Part shown: one piece after another, positions 8,872-16,264 of the stretch
Numbering within the stretch: the first letter of the stretch is position 1
Layout of the letters: the number at the start of each line of letters is the position of its first letter
Source: Rhodobacteraceae bacterium D3-12
Lineage (GTDB): Bacteria; Pseudomonadota; Alphaproteobacteria; Rhodobacterales; Rhodobacteraceae
NCBI GenBank assembly: GCA_025916135.1
Contig: CP104793.1
Location: forward strand, 1,736,001 to 1,800,000
DNA length: 64,000 bases
Direction: 5' to 3'
The notes under the pieces: model-generated
Told to the model about the DNA's origin: nothing
The model's input: the letters and a program-made list of their open reading frames with translations, nothing else
The model's database searches: none
Program-made: the position numbers and the translations under genes

Positions 8872-9495
8872 TCATGCGGACTGGCGTCCGAATGGGCGTT
8901 GTCGGTGAGGCCGGGGCGTTTTCCGTGACGGAAAACAGACCGAAATCCGTGACGGATTTCGGTTAGCCGGGGGCTGGCATTGCGCATCCGGCAGACGGGT
9001 GAGCAGGAAGCTCTTGTCGTCAGGCTCACGCGAGAGCACGGTATCACCGGCGTCACAATCGTGAAAATAGATGTCGGACCCGCCGGTGATCAACAGCTTT
9101 GTCCCGCTTTTGTCTACCAGATTGAACCGACCTCCATCGCATTCCAGACCGCAGGACATGCCTTTGCCATCGGGCCAGCAAAAGCCGGTCGCGCCGTAGG
9201 CCTCGCTGTTGCCGCGCAGGGTGACGGAGAGATTCACGACGATTTCAGGCGCCTTTGGATAGATCAACGGCTGGCCATCTTTGCCAAACGGGCCGGAGAC
9301 GCGCGGGAAATGATCAATCCGGATCGCGGTGACCTGTTGTTTGGGGTGTTTGGCGAGGTGATCGGCGCTGTAGCTTCGCGCATAGCAGCTGTTGCTGGCG
9401 CCGAAGTGGCGGGTCAGCGGGCTATCGGCGAGTGCGGGGGCCGCGAGGAAAGCCGAAATTGCGAGAGCGGCGGGAAGAAATTTGATCTGGATCAT
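8872..9495 (-). CDS. Exported protein of unknown function, 3' end extended through a palindrome repeat
   Basis: A protein of about 207 residues that starts MIQIKFLPAALAISAFLAAPALA, a clear Sec signal peptide. The mature part has several cysteines (CYARSY, CWPDGKGMSCGLECDGG, FHDCDAG) that could form disulfides in the periplasm. I recognise no enzyme motif; similar exported proteins occur in related bacteria. A TTG 7 codons upstream is less likely than this ATG. The last 35-40 codons run through the paired palindromes at 8918-8962 and look unlike the rest (rich in Arg, Pro, Ser), so the original stop was probably lost or displaced when that element appeared. Confidence 0.75.
   Translation of the reverse strand: MIQIKFLPAALAISAFLAAPALADSPLTRHFGASNSCYARSYSADHLAKHPKQQVTAIRIDHFPRVSGPFGKDGQPLIYPKAPEIVVNLSVTLRGNSEAYGATGFCWPDGKGMSCGLECDGGRFNLVDKSGTKLLITGGSDIYFHDCDAGDTVLSREPDDKSFLLTRLPDAQCQPPANRNPSRISVCFPSRKTPRPHRQRPFGRQSA
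8918..8962. repeat. Paired-palindrome element, copy 1 (19 + 3 + 23 nt)
   Basis: Two perfect palindromes lie 3 nt apart. The first, at 8918-8936, has arms GTTTTCCGT and ACGGAAAAC around a central G. The second, at 8940-8962, has arms CCGAAATCCGT and ACGGATTTCGG around a central G. Both share the core CCGTGACGG. The same architecture, including the 3-nt spacer, recurs at 33277-33321. It lies between convergent genes and inside the 3' end of the minus-strand one. Confidence 0.9.
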
Positions 9496-9560
9496 TTTAA
9501 AGCATTCCACTTTCAATATATATGGTTTTCAGAATGTGAATCATGAACAGGAGGTCAGTT

Positions 9561-10112
9561 ATGACACTCGACTGGAAACTGGGCGGCATCCTTTTAGGTT
9601 TTGTTTTCTTCCTTGCGGTGCTGTTGGTCAAGCCCATCGGGGTATCGACGCAGTTTGTTATCCTTGATGGGATCATCGGTGACGCGGTGAATTCCGAGCT
9701 TGTGACGCAAACCGATACGGGCTTTACCTCGACCAACGCATATCTTGCGAAATCGGACGGAAAATATGCCAAATCCGTTGCTAACCCGCTGAACTATAGC
9801 TTTGTTTTTGTCATCGCCATGATGATCGGGGCTTTTGCATCGGCCATGGCGCGGGGCGGGATCGGCGCGGATGAGCGGCGATTGCCCGCGATTTGGTATG
9901 CAAATTACGGTGACACGCCGATGAAGCGCTATGCCGTCGCCTTTGTGGGCGGGTTTATCGTGCTTTATGGCGCGCGGCTCGCCGGGGGGTGCACCTCGGG
10001 GCATATGATGAGCGGGATGATGCAGACATCTTTGTCGGGCTATATCTTTGCTCTTGGAGCTTTTGCTGCGGCGGTGCCCGTGGCGATGATGATGTATCGC
10101 AAGGAGGGTTAA
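9561..10112 (+). CDS. YeeE/YedE-family sulfur transporter subunit, first half
   Basis: A 183-residue integral membrane protein with about four hydrophobic segments, of the YeeE/YedE (DUF395) sulfur-transport family. The signature cysteine-glycine loop GARLAGGCTSGHMMSG is near residue 135. Family members import thiosulfate or related reduced sulfur compounds, with the conserved cysteine relaying sulfur. The start is the ATG at 9561, placed by AGGAGG 7 bp upstream; an in-frame ATG at 9543 is less well placed. It lies 3 bp before the second subunit. The pair together make one full-length transporter, as in split PmpA/PmpB systems. Confidence 0.9.
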   Translation: MTLDWKLGGILLGFVFFLAVLLVKPIGVSTQFVILDGIIGDAVNSELVTQTDTGFTSTNAYLAKSDGKYAKSVANPLNYSFVFVIAMMIGAFASAMARGGIGADERRLPAIWYANYGDTPMKRYAVAFVGGFIVLYGARLAGGCTSGHMMSGMMQTSLSGYIFALGAFAAAVPVAMMMYRKEG

Positions 10113-10115
10113 GCC

Positions 10116-10706
10116 ATGACATCTATTATTCTCGCATTGGTGATTGGCGCCGCTTTTGGCGCGACGCTTGACCGGATTGGGGCGACGAACCCGAATTGGA
10201 TCGGCAGGATGTTGAACCTGACTAATCTGCATTTGATGAAGACGATTTTGCTGGCGATTGGTGTCGGGTCGATCCTGATGTTTGGCGGGCAGATGCTGGG
10301 CCTTGTTGAGGTTGGGCATATGAGCGTGAAGGCGGCTTATGTCGGTGTGTTCATCGGCGGATTGCTGCTTGGCGCGGGTTGGGCGATGGCGGGCTATTGT
10401 CCCGGCACCAGCGTTTGCGCCGTCGCGGCGGGGCGCAAGGATGCGCTGTTTTTCATCGCCGGCGGCTTGCTGGGGGCGGCGGCCTATATGGTCACCTATC
10501 CGATGTGGAAAGCCAGCGGCATGCTGGACAATATCGCCGGGGGCAAGGTGACGCTTGGCACGGTTCCGGGTTCGAAGTTCGACGGCATCTGGGCGGTTCA
10601 GGGCGACGTATTGGGCCTTGTTCTGGGGGCGGCGTTTGTTGTGATCGCCTTTGTTTTGCCGGAGCGGTTGGCCGGATCGGGCGAGGTGATTGCCCCGGCA
10701 GAGTGA
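10116..10706 (+). CDS. YeeE/YedE-family sulfur transporter subunit, second half
   Basis: A 196-residue membrane protein that completes the pair. It has hydrophobic segments at about residues 1-17, 42-62, 70-92 and 105-125, and a C-terminal one at about 165-185. The conserved loop with cysteine is GYCPGTSVCAVAAGR near residue 93. A strong ribosome site (AAGGAGG) lies in the end of the upstream gene. The likely role is thiosulfate or sulfide uptake across the inner membrane. Its position beside Mo-enzyme maturation genes suggests, as inference only, a supply of sulfur. Confidence 0.9.
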   Translation: MTSIILALVIGAAFGATLDRIGATNPNWIGRMLNLTNLHLMKTILLAIGVGSILMFGGQMLGLVEVGHMSVKAAYVGVFIGGLLLGAGWAMAGYCPGTSVCAVAAGRKDALFFIAGGLLGAAAYMVTYPMWKASGMLDNIAGGKVTLGTVPGSKFDGIWAVQGDVLGLVLGAAFVVIAFVLPERLAGSGEVIAPAE

Positions 10707-10781
10707 ACTGGCAGAATGACCCTGCAGAATGAGTAGGGTCAGCTTGTTAGGCTGACTGGTCACAGATCAAAGACCGCAGTG

Positions 10782-10811
10782 ACGACCGCTCTATGGATAT
10801 GGGGCGGTCGT
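10782..10811 (+). terminator. Hairpin, probable terminator after the YeeE/YedE pair
   Basis: An 8-bp perfect stem ACGACCGC/GCGGTCGT with a 14-nt loop, followed by TTGCGTTT. The T-tract is weak, so termination may be partial. It lies in the 229-bp gap before xdhC. Confidence 0.5.
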
Positions 10812-10935
10812 TTGCGTTTACGCCCAAAGGCGCGCCGGAGTGGGTTGGCCAATGCGGACGCGGGCTTAGGTGATTGATCTTGCCGCGCGGGAGCGTCATG
10901 CTGCGCCGGATCGACATTCGCGCGAAGGGTGAGAG

Positions 10936-11898
10936 ATGGACCGGTTCGACAACATTCCCGAAGTGGCGCTTGAGTGGGTGCAGGCCGGGCGCAAGGTTGC
11001 CTTGGCGACTGTGGTGCAGACCTGGGGCAGTGCGCCGCGCCGTGTCGGCAGCCAGTTGGTGATTGCTGATGATGGCGCGATGGCGGGCTCGGTTTCGGGC
11101 GGGTGCGTCGAGGGCGCGGTGGTTGTCGAAGCGCTTGAGGCGATCGAAGACAGCGCCCCGCGCGTGTTGGAATACGGCGTGAGCGATGGCGATGCTTTTG
11201 CGGTCGGGTTGGCCTGTGGCGGGACGATCAGGGTGATGGTCGAGCCGGTGGGCGCAGTGATCCCTGTGGCGCTGTTAGAGGAGCTGGTTGCGGCGCGCGC
11301 CGCACGCGAGAAGGTGGCGGTTTTGTCGCCACAAGGCAGCGGCACGCGGCAGATCCTGCGCGACGGGTTTGCCGAGCGGTTTCGCATGGATCGCTCAGGG
11401 TTTGAGGAGGACGGTGGGTTTGTCACTATCCACAATCCGCCGTTGCGGATGATCATTGTCGGCGCGGTGCATATCGCACAGGCGCTGGTGCCGATGGCGC
11501 GGCTGGCCGGGTTTGACCCGTTGTTGATTGATCCGCGCCCAGCGTTTGCCGCGCAAGAGCGGTTTCCCGGTGAGACCATTGTCGAGGATTGGCCCGATGA
11601 GGGGGTGCGCGCCTATGGGTTGGACATGCGCACGGCCCTTGTTTTGCTGACACATGACCCCAAGCTGGACGATCCGGCGCTTGAGGCGGCACTGCGTTCA
11701 GAGGTGTTTTATATTGGCGCGCTCGGGTCGACCCGGACCCATGGCAAACGGGTGGAGCGGCTGCGGGCTGCGGGGTTTGGCGACACGGAGATTGCGCGAA
11801 TTCACGGGCCTGTCGGGCTTGATATTGGCGCGGCCAGCCCGGCAGAGATTGCCGTTTCGATCCTGTCGCAGGTGGTCGCGGTTTTGAGGGCGGCGTGA
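10936..11898 (+). CDS. XdhC/CoxF-family molybdenum cofactor maturation protein
   Basis: A 320-residue protein. The N-terminal XdhC/CoxI domain carries GSVSGGCVEGAVVVEALEA near residue 52 and the LACGGTIRVMVEP cysteine motif near 95. The C-terminal Rossmann-type domain has MIIVGAVHIAQALVPMARL, LIDPRPAFA and IGALGSTRTH. XdhC binds molybdenum cofactor and helps insert the terminal sulfur before transfer to xanthine dehydrogenase-type enzymes. CoxF is the equivalent in CO dehydrogenase clusters. Its stop overlaps the next start (GTGA), so the two are translationally coupled. With the MoxR and CoxE-like genes upstream this forms a maturation set. Confidence 0.92.
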   Translation: MDRFDNIPEVALEWVQAGRKVALATVVQTWGSAPRRVGSQLVIADDGAMAGSVSGGCVEGAVVVEALEAIEDSAPRVLEYGVSDGDAFAVGLACGGTIRVMVEPVGAVIPVALLEELVAARAAREKVAVLSPQGSGTRQILRDGFAERFRMDRSGFEEDGGFVTIHNPPLRMIIVGAVHIAQALVPMARLAGFDPLLIDPRPAFAAQERFPGETIVEDWPDEGVRAYGLDMRTALVLLTHDPKLDDPALEAALRSEVFYIGALGSTRTHGKRVERLRAAGFGDTEIARIHGPVGLDIGAASPAEIAVSILSQVVAVLRAA

Positions 11899-12890
11899 AG
11901 TTCGCCGCGATCCCCGTGGCCGAGGCCGAGGGCGCCATTCTGGCCCATTCGGTGCGGGCCGGTGCAGAACGGCTGCGCAAGGGGCTTGTGCTTGAGCGGG
12001 GGCATCTGGAGAAACTGCAAGCGGCGGGGATCGAGAGCGTGGTGGCTGCGCGGCTTGATGCGGATGACGTGCATGAGGACGAGGCGGCGCTGACTGTGGC
12101 GCGGGCGTTGATCGGCGGTTCGGCGGGGAACTTGCGATTGACGCGGCCGGGCACGGGGCGGGTCAATGTCATGGCCGAGGGGTCGGGCGTGGCGGTGCTG
12201 GATGCTGTGCGCTTGGGCGAGGTGAACCGGGTGAACCCGATGATCACGGTCGCCACGGTGCCGCCGTTTCAGCAGATGGAAGCGGGCGGCATGGTCGCGA
12301 CGATCAAGATCATCTCATACGGCGTGCCGGGGCGGGATATTGGCAAGGCCGTCGGGCGTGGCCGCGGGGCGATTGCGATGAACACGCCGGTGATGGAGCG
12401 TGCGAGTTTGATCATCACCGAAATCCCCGGCGGGGCGGGCGAGAAGGGGCGCGATGCGATCGAGGCGCGGCTGAACGCTTTGGGTGTTGATCTGTCGCAG
12501 GTGTGTGTTGTGCCGCATGAGATTGGCGCGCTGTCCGATGCCTTGGCGCAGGCGCGGGGCGAGGTTGTGTTGATCCTGACCGGATCGGCGACGTCGGACA
12601 TGTATGATGTCGGGCCGGAGGCGCTTAGGCATGCGGGGGGCAAGGTCAAACGGTTCGGGATGCCGGTGGACCCCGGCAATCTTTTGTTCCTTGGGCGATT
12701 GGGTAAGCGGCCAGTGATTGGCCTGCCGGGGTGCGCGCGCTCGCCCGCTTTGAATGGGGCGGATTGGGTTCTGAGCCGGGTGGTTTGTGGGCTGAAGGTG
12801 AGCAATGCGGATATTGCCGGGATGGGCGTTGGTGGCTTGCTCAAGGAAATTCCGACGCGCCCGATGCCAAGGAAAGGGCGGCGGAGGTAG
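11895..12890 (+). CDS. Molybdopterin-binding protein (MoaB/MogA-type domain)
   Basis: A 331-residue protein with a GTG start that overlaps the xdhC stop by 4 bp. The C-terminal half holds the molybdopterin-binding pattern, with LILTGSATSDMYDVGPEALR near residue 235 and later GLPGCARSPALNGADWVL. Many alphaproteobacterial relatives carry an extra MobA-like nucleotidyltransferase domain of about 200 residues at the C-terminus. Here the protein stops before it, with an Arg/Lys-rich tail, and no such domain follows in any frame I could see. It probably delivers or handles Mo cofactor for the enzyme served by XdhC. Confidence 0.88.
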   Translation: MKFAAIPVAEAEGAILAHSVRAGAERLRKGLVLERGHLEKLQAAGIESVVAARLDADDVHEDEAALTVARALIGGSAGNLRLTRPGTGRVNVMAEGSGVAVLDAVRLGEVNRVNPMITVATVPPFQQMEAGGMVATIKIISYGVPGRDIGKAVGRGRGAIAMNTPVMERASLIITEIPGGAGEKGRDAIEARLNALGVDLSQVCVVPHEIGALSDALAQARGEVVLILTGSATSDMYDVGPEALRHAGGKVKRFGMPVDPGNLLFLGRLGKRPVIGLPGCARSPALNGADWVLSRVVCGLKVSNADIAGMGVGGLLKEIPTRPMPRKGRRR

Positions 12891-12956
12891 CGGGCGGGCG
12901 TGTCGCGCGGGGCCGCGTGGGCGGGCCGTTGTTCAGTGTGTCGCGCAGATTGTCGC

Positions 12957-13583
12957 TCAGATCACGACATCGACGCTGGCTTCCTCTCCACTTGCGGTTC
13001 GGGTGAAGACCATCGAGACCGCTTGTGCTTCGCTCTCTGACAGGCGGTTGAAAATCCTGTCGCGACGGTTGACGGGGTGGCCGTCGATATAGAATTGGGT
13101 CGTCAGCACTTCCTCGTCGTTCTCGAAGAGTTTGACGTGGATATGCGGCGTGCGCCCCGGGTAGGTCACCGGTTTGATGGTGCGGAAGGAATAGCCGCCA
13201 TCCGGGCCGGTGATGTCATGGCCGAAGCCCTGAAACGCCGGGTCGAACTTCATCGCCTGACGGTCGCCGGGGTGGAGGTATTTGCCGTTCATGTCGCATT
13301 GCCAGATCTCGATCCGGCGATCCGCGAGTGGTGCGCCGTTGGCGTCGAGCACGCGGCCTTTGAGGCGGAACACCTCGCCGCCGGCCTCGCGCACGGTGCC
13401 GAGGATCTTGACCAGATCATTGTCGATATCGGCCCTGCGCATGGAGGGGGTGGGGTAGAAGGGCCCTTCGGTCGCCGGGGCGGTCAGGGCGGCAGAAAGC
13501 GCGGGCTGTGCCAGAGCCGAGAGGCCGAGGGTGCCGAGCGTTCCACCGACAAAGCGACGGCGCGAAGGTTTGGAAGTGTCCAT
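12957..13583 (-). CDS. Intradiol ring-cleavage dioxygenase, exported by Tat
   Basis: A 208-residue protein with a twin-arginine leader (SRRRFVGGTLGTLGLSALA) and an intradiol dioxygenase domain. The expected ferric ligands are visible: Tyr in NGKYLHPGD, and Tyr plus the two His in VTYPGRTPHIHVKLF. The substrate-entry segment TEGPFYPTPSMRRADI is also typical. Most family members cleave catechols in the cytoplasm. A Tat-exported form would act in the periplasm, as reported for related small exported members, and the substrate is unknown. It stands alone, convergent with the molybdopterin-binding gene. Confidence 0.9.
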   Translation of the reverse strand: MDTSKPSRRRFVGGTLGTLGLSALAQPALSAALTAPATEGPFYPTPSMRRADIDNDLVKILGTVREAGGEVFRLKGRVLDANGAPLADRRIEIWQCDMNGKYLHPGDRQAMKFDPAFQGFGHDITGPDGGYSFRTIKPVTYPGRTPHIHVKLFENDEEVLTTQFYIDGHPVNRRDRIFNRLSESEAQAVSMVFTRTASGEEASVDVVI

Positions 13584-13719
13584 GGTGTCCTATCCGGTTT
13601 GCTGCTTGTGGTGGTTATACGCAGGCTAAAGCGTCCCCACGGTTCCGCAAGGTGATCGGCGCCGTGCCTGATCCCACGGGGGATCAAGTTTTCTTGAGCC
13701 GTGCCGGGTTTTGGCCGCC

Positions 13720-14304
13720 CTAGACAGGTTTGCGCGCGACGAAGTCGATATAGGCGGCGAGGCCTTGGCCGGATTGCGCCTCGCGGGTGTATTCGGCGAC
13801 CTCGCGCACCTCCCAGCCTTGAAACTGTTCGCGCAGGAGGGCTTCGGTATACATGTTCTCGACAAAGGGCGGGCCGCCGGTGCCAAGCGCGATCTGCTCG
13901 GGGGTATAGCCGTGCAGCATCAGGAGGCCGCCCGGTTTGGTCGCGTCTTGCATCTTGGCAAAAAGCGCGCGCCGCTCGGTCGGGCCGGTGAATTGGATAA
14001 AGATGCCGGTGACAATGTCATAGGTTCCGGTGAAGGCGTCTTTGAGGACATCACAGGTTTGAAAATCGACGCTGACGCCTTGCTCATTAGCGAGGGCGCG
14101 GGCCTTGGTAATCGCCGAGGGCGCGAATTCGAGCGCGGTGACCGTCATGCCGCATTGCGCCATGAAGACCGAGTTGCGTCCTTCGCCATCGGCAACGGAG
14201 AGGCCGGTGGTGCCGGGTTTGAAGTGATCGGCGTGTTCGGTCATGAAACGCGCGGGCGCTTTGCCGAAAACGTAGGCCGGGGTTGCGAAGCGGTCCTCCC
14301 ACAT
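13720..14304 (-). CDS. Class I SAM-dependent methyltransferase (TehB-like)
   Basis: A 194-residue methyltransferase that begins MWEDRFATPAYVFGKAPARF. It has a SAM-binding region GTTGLSVADGEGRNSVFMAQ near residue 31, an acidic residue in TALEFAPSA, and FQTCDVLKDAF. The layout resembles thiopurine/tellurite-resistance type methyltransferases. The usual first glycine of motif I is replaced (VADGEG), which is common in this subgroup. No operon partner is evident, and the substrate cannot be inferred. Confidence 0.85.
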   Translation of the reverse strand: MWEDRFATPAYVFGKAPARFMTEHADHFKPGTTGLSVADGEGRNSVFMAQCGMTVTALEFAPSAITKARALANEQGVSVDFQTCDVLKDAFTGTYDIVTGIFIQFTGPTERRALFAKMQDATKPGGLLMLHGYTPEQIALGTGGPPFVENMYTEALLREQFQGWEVREVAEYTREAQSGQGLAAYIDFVARKPV

Positions 14305-14604
14305 GGGCGTGTCCTTTTTGTTGGGCGTGATCGGTGATTGCTCTCGGCCGGACCATAGGGGCGCGGCGCGGATTGTCCAATGGGTGAGGGGCCGCGGATA
14401 TGGGAGCGGGTGGCTGAGATTCGCGTCAGGCCGGATTTGGCGGCGCTGCTGGGAGCGGTCTGTTTATCTGGTCTTTTTGGGCGCGCGCAAAAGAAAACGC
14501 CCCGGCGGGACATCCGCGGGGCGTTTATTGATCCGGTCATACGCTTCGGCCCTTTTGGAGCCGTTACCCATGTTCGCACCGTTTCAGGTGCTTATTTTGC
14601 AGCG

Positions 14605-15153
14605 TTATTTTTGCGGCAGCGGGGCAATCATCATAATCATCTGACGCCCTTCCATTTTCGGCATGTTCTCGATCTTGCCGAGGTCGACCACATCGTCTGC
14701 GACCCGCTCAAGCAGCTCGCGGCCGAGGTTCTGGTGCGCCATTTCACGGCCACGGAAGCGCAGAGTAACTTTGACTTTGTCGCCATTGCTGAGGAATTTC
14801 AACACGTTGCGCATTTTGACGTCATAGTCATGCGTGTCCGTATTGGGCCGGAATTTGACCTCTTTGACCTCGATGATCTTTTGTTTCTTGCGGGCTTCGG
14901 ATTCGCGCTTTTGCTGTTCATATTTGAACTTGCCGAAATCCATGATCTTGCAGACCGGCGGCGTGGCGTTGGGCGAAATTTCGACAAGGTCGAGACCGGC
15001 CTCTTCGGCCAGTTGCATCGCGCGTTCTGGCGTAACGACGCCATGATTTTCGCCTTCGGCGCCAATCAGGCGGAGTTCGGGGGTGCGGATTTTCTCGTTG
15101 ACGCGGGGGCCGGTGTCACGTTGCGGCGGCGCGTTATGGGGTCTGCGGGCTAT
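14605..15153 (-). CDS. infC: Translation initiation factor IF-3, apparent AUA start
   Basis: IF-3 holds the small ribosomal subunit free and checks initiator tRNA and start codon pairing. The protein shows the N-domain ([20 protein letters not shown]), the linker [20 protein letters not shown] and the C-domain ([36 protein letters not shown]) in 182 residues, close to the usual 180. The conserved N-terminus [11 protein letters not shown] is preceded by ATA at 15153, with AAGGAT 7 nt upstream and no ATG nearby. A GTG at 15186 would add 11 residues. Rare AUU-type starts are known in infC and allow IF-3 to repress itself by rejecting the non-canonical codon. AUA fits that logic. Confidence 0.93.
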   Translation of the reverse strand: MARRPHNAPPQRDTGPRVNEKIRTPELRLIGAEGENHGVVTPERAMQLAEEAGLDLVEISPNATPPVCKIMDFGKFKYEQQKRESEARKKQKIIEVKEVKFRPNTDTHDYDVKMRNVLKFLSNGDKVKVTLRFRGREMAHQNLGRELLERVADDVVDLGKIENMPKMEGRQMIMMIAPLPQK

Positions 15154-15357
15154 GGTTTTGATCCTTCGGTTGTTTTCGTATAGCACTCGAGCCTGCAAGG
15201 TATCTGCGCGAGGGCCGCACTTCAAGCTGCAATATTCGGCCGAAATGAGCCGAAAAGCCAGTGTTTCCCCCTTGCACCTATTGGCAAGCTCTTGCATTTG
15301 CCATGTGTATCAATGGACTCGCCCTTGGCGGGTCGAAAACGTAAGGGGACCAAGTTT

Positions 15358-16182
15358 ATGAAAAACCTGATTTGGGTTGTTTTGGCTGCTGTTGTGATCG
15401 GTGGCGGGTATTACGTCTATTCCGAGAACCAGCGCGAAGCCGAGGCTGTGAAAGCCGCAGCGGATGCGAAAATTGCCGAAGAAGCCGCAGCCAAGAAGAA
15501 GGCTGAGGAAGAGGCCGCTGCGAAAGCCGCTGAGGAAGCCAAGAAGGCCGAGGAAGCTGCTGCTGCTGCGAAGGCCGCTGAAGAGGCTGCTGCTGCTGAG
15601 GAAGCGAAGAAAGCCGAAGAAGCTGCTGCTGCCGCGAAGGCCGCTGAAGAAGCTGCTGCTGCTGAGGAAGCGAAGAAAGCTGAAGAAGCTGCCGCCGCCG
15701 CGAAAGCGGCTGAAGAGGCTGCTGCTGCAGCCAAGGCTGCCGAAGAGGCTGCTGCTGGTGATGACGCCAAGAAGGCGGCTGAGGAAGCTGCTGCTGCGGC
15801 GAAGGCTGCTGCGGATGAAGCGGCTGCAAAAGCGGCTGAGGAAGCTGCTGCCGCTGCCAAAGCTGCGGAAGAAGCTGCTGCCAAGGCTGCGGAAGAAGCC
15901 GCTGCGAAGGCTGCTGAGGAAGCTGCTGCAAAAGCGGCCGAGGAAGCCAAGAAGGCGGCTGATGCGGCTGCTGCGAGCGCGGGTGACGCAACCGGTGGCA
16001 TGGCCGATCTGCTGAGCGTTGACGGCTTCAGCATGGATAAAGTGGTCGAGATGATCGACGGGTCCGACAAAATCGGTACGGTTCAAAAGACCCTGCTGAA
16101 AACCGGTCTTGAGAAAGCCAAAGACAATCCCGAGCTGCTCCAAGCGGCTCTGGCCAAGGTCAAGGAAGCGCTTGGCATGTAA
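15358..16182 (+). CDS. Membrane-anchored Ala/Glu/Lys-rich helical repeat protein
   Basis: A 274-residue protein that starts at MKNLIWVVLAAVVIGGGYYV, a single N-terminal membrane anchor (AAGGGGAC ribosome site). Residues 25-220 are almost only Ala, Glu and Lys. They contain three near-perfect 22-residue repeats of the type AEEAKKAEEAAAAAKAAEEA (66 bp at the DNA level) and then shorter AAKAAEE units. This predicts a very long rigid single helix like the TolA stalk. The C-terminal 60 residues (LLSVDGFSMDKVVEMIDGSD...) look like a small helical domain. It probably spans the periplasm. Unlike TolA it has no TolQR neighbours. The function is unknown. Confidence 0.85.
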   Translation: MKNLIWVVLAAVVIGGGYYVYSENQREAEAVKAAADAKIAEEAAAKKKAEEEAAAKAAEEAKKAEEAAAAAKAAEEAAAAEEAKKAEEAAAAAKAAEEAAAAEEAKKAEEAAAAAKAAEEAAAAAKAAEEAAAGDDAKKAAEEAAAAAKAAADEAAAKAAEEAAAAAKAAEEAAAKAAEEAAAKAAEEAAAKAAEEAKKAADAAAASAGDATGGMADLLSVDGFSMDKVVEMIDGSDKIGTVQKTLLKTGLEKAKDNPELLQAALAKVKEALGM

Positions 16183-16207
16183 GCCGGGCCTTTGGGCACC
16201 AAAAGAA

Positions 16208-16241
16208 AGGCTCCCCGCCGGTGTGGTGGGGAGCCTTTTTT
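16208..16241 (+). terminator. Rho-independent terminator
   Basis: The stem AGGCTCCCC/GGGGAGCCT around a short loop is followed by TTTTTTG, just after the Ala-rich protein gene. It lies between convergent genes. The other strand has a weaker CCTTTCTTTT tract, so it may act both ways. Confidence 0.9.
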
Positions 16242-16264
16242 GTTTTGGTTGATCTGGCAAGCGA

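Noticed and set aside
12731-13006. Overlapping frames at the end of the molybdopterin-binding gene that might be a split MobA-like domain
   Set aside because: They lack nucleotide-binding motifs and read as GC-rich intergenic shadow.
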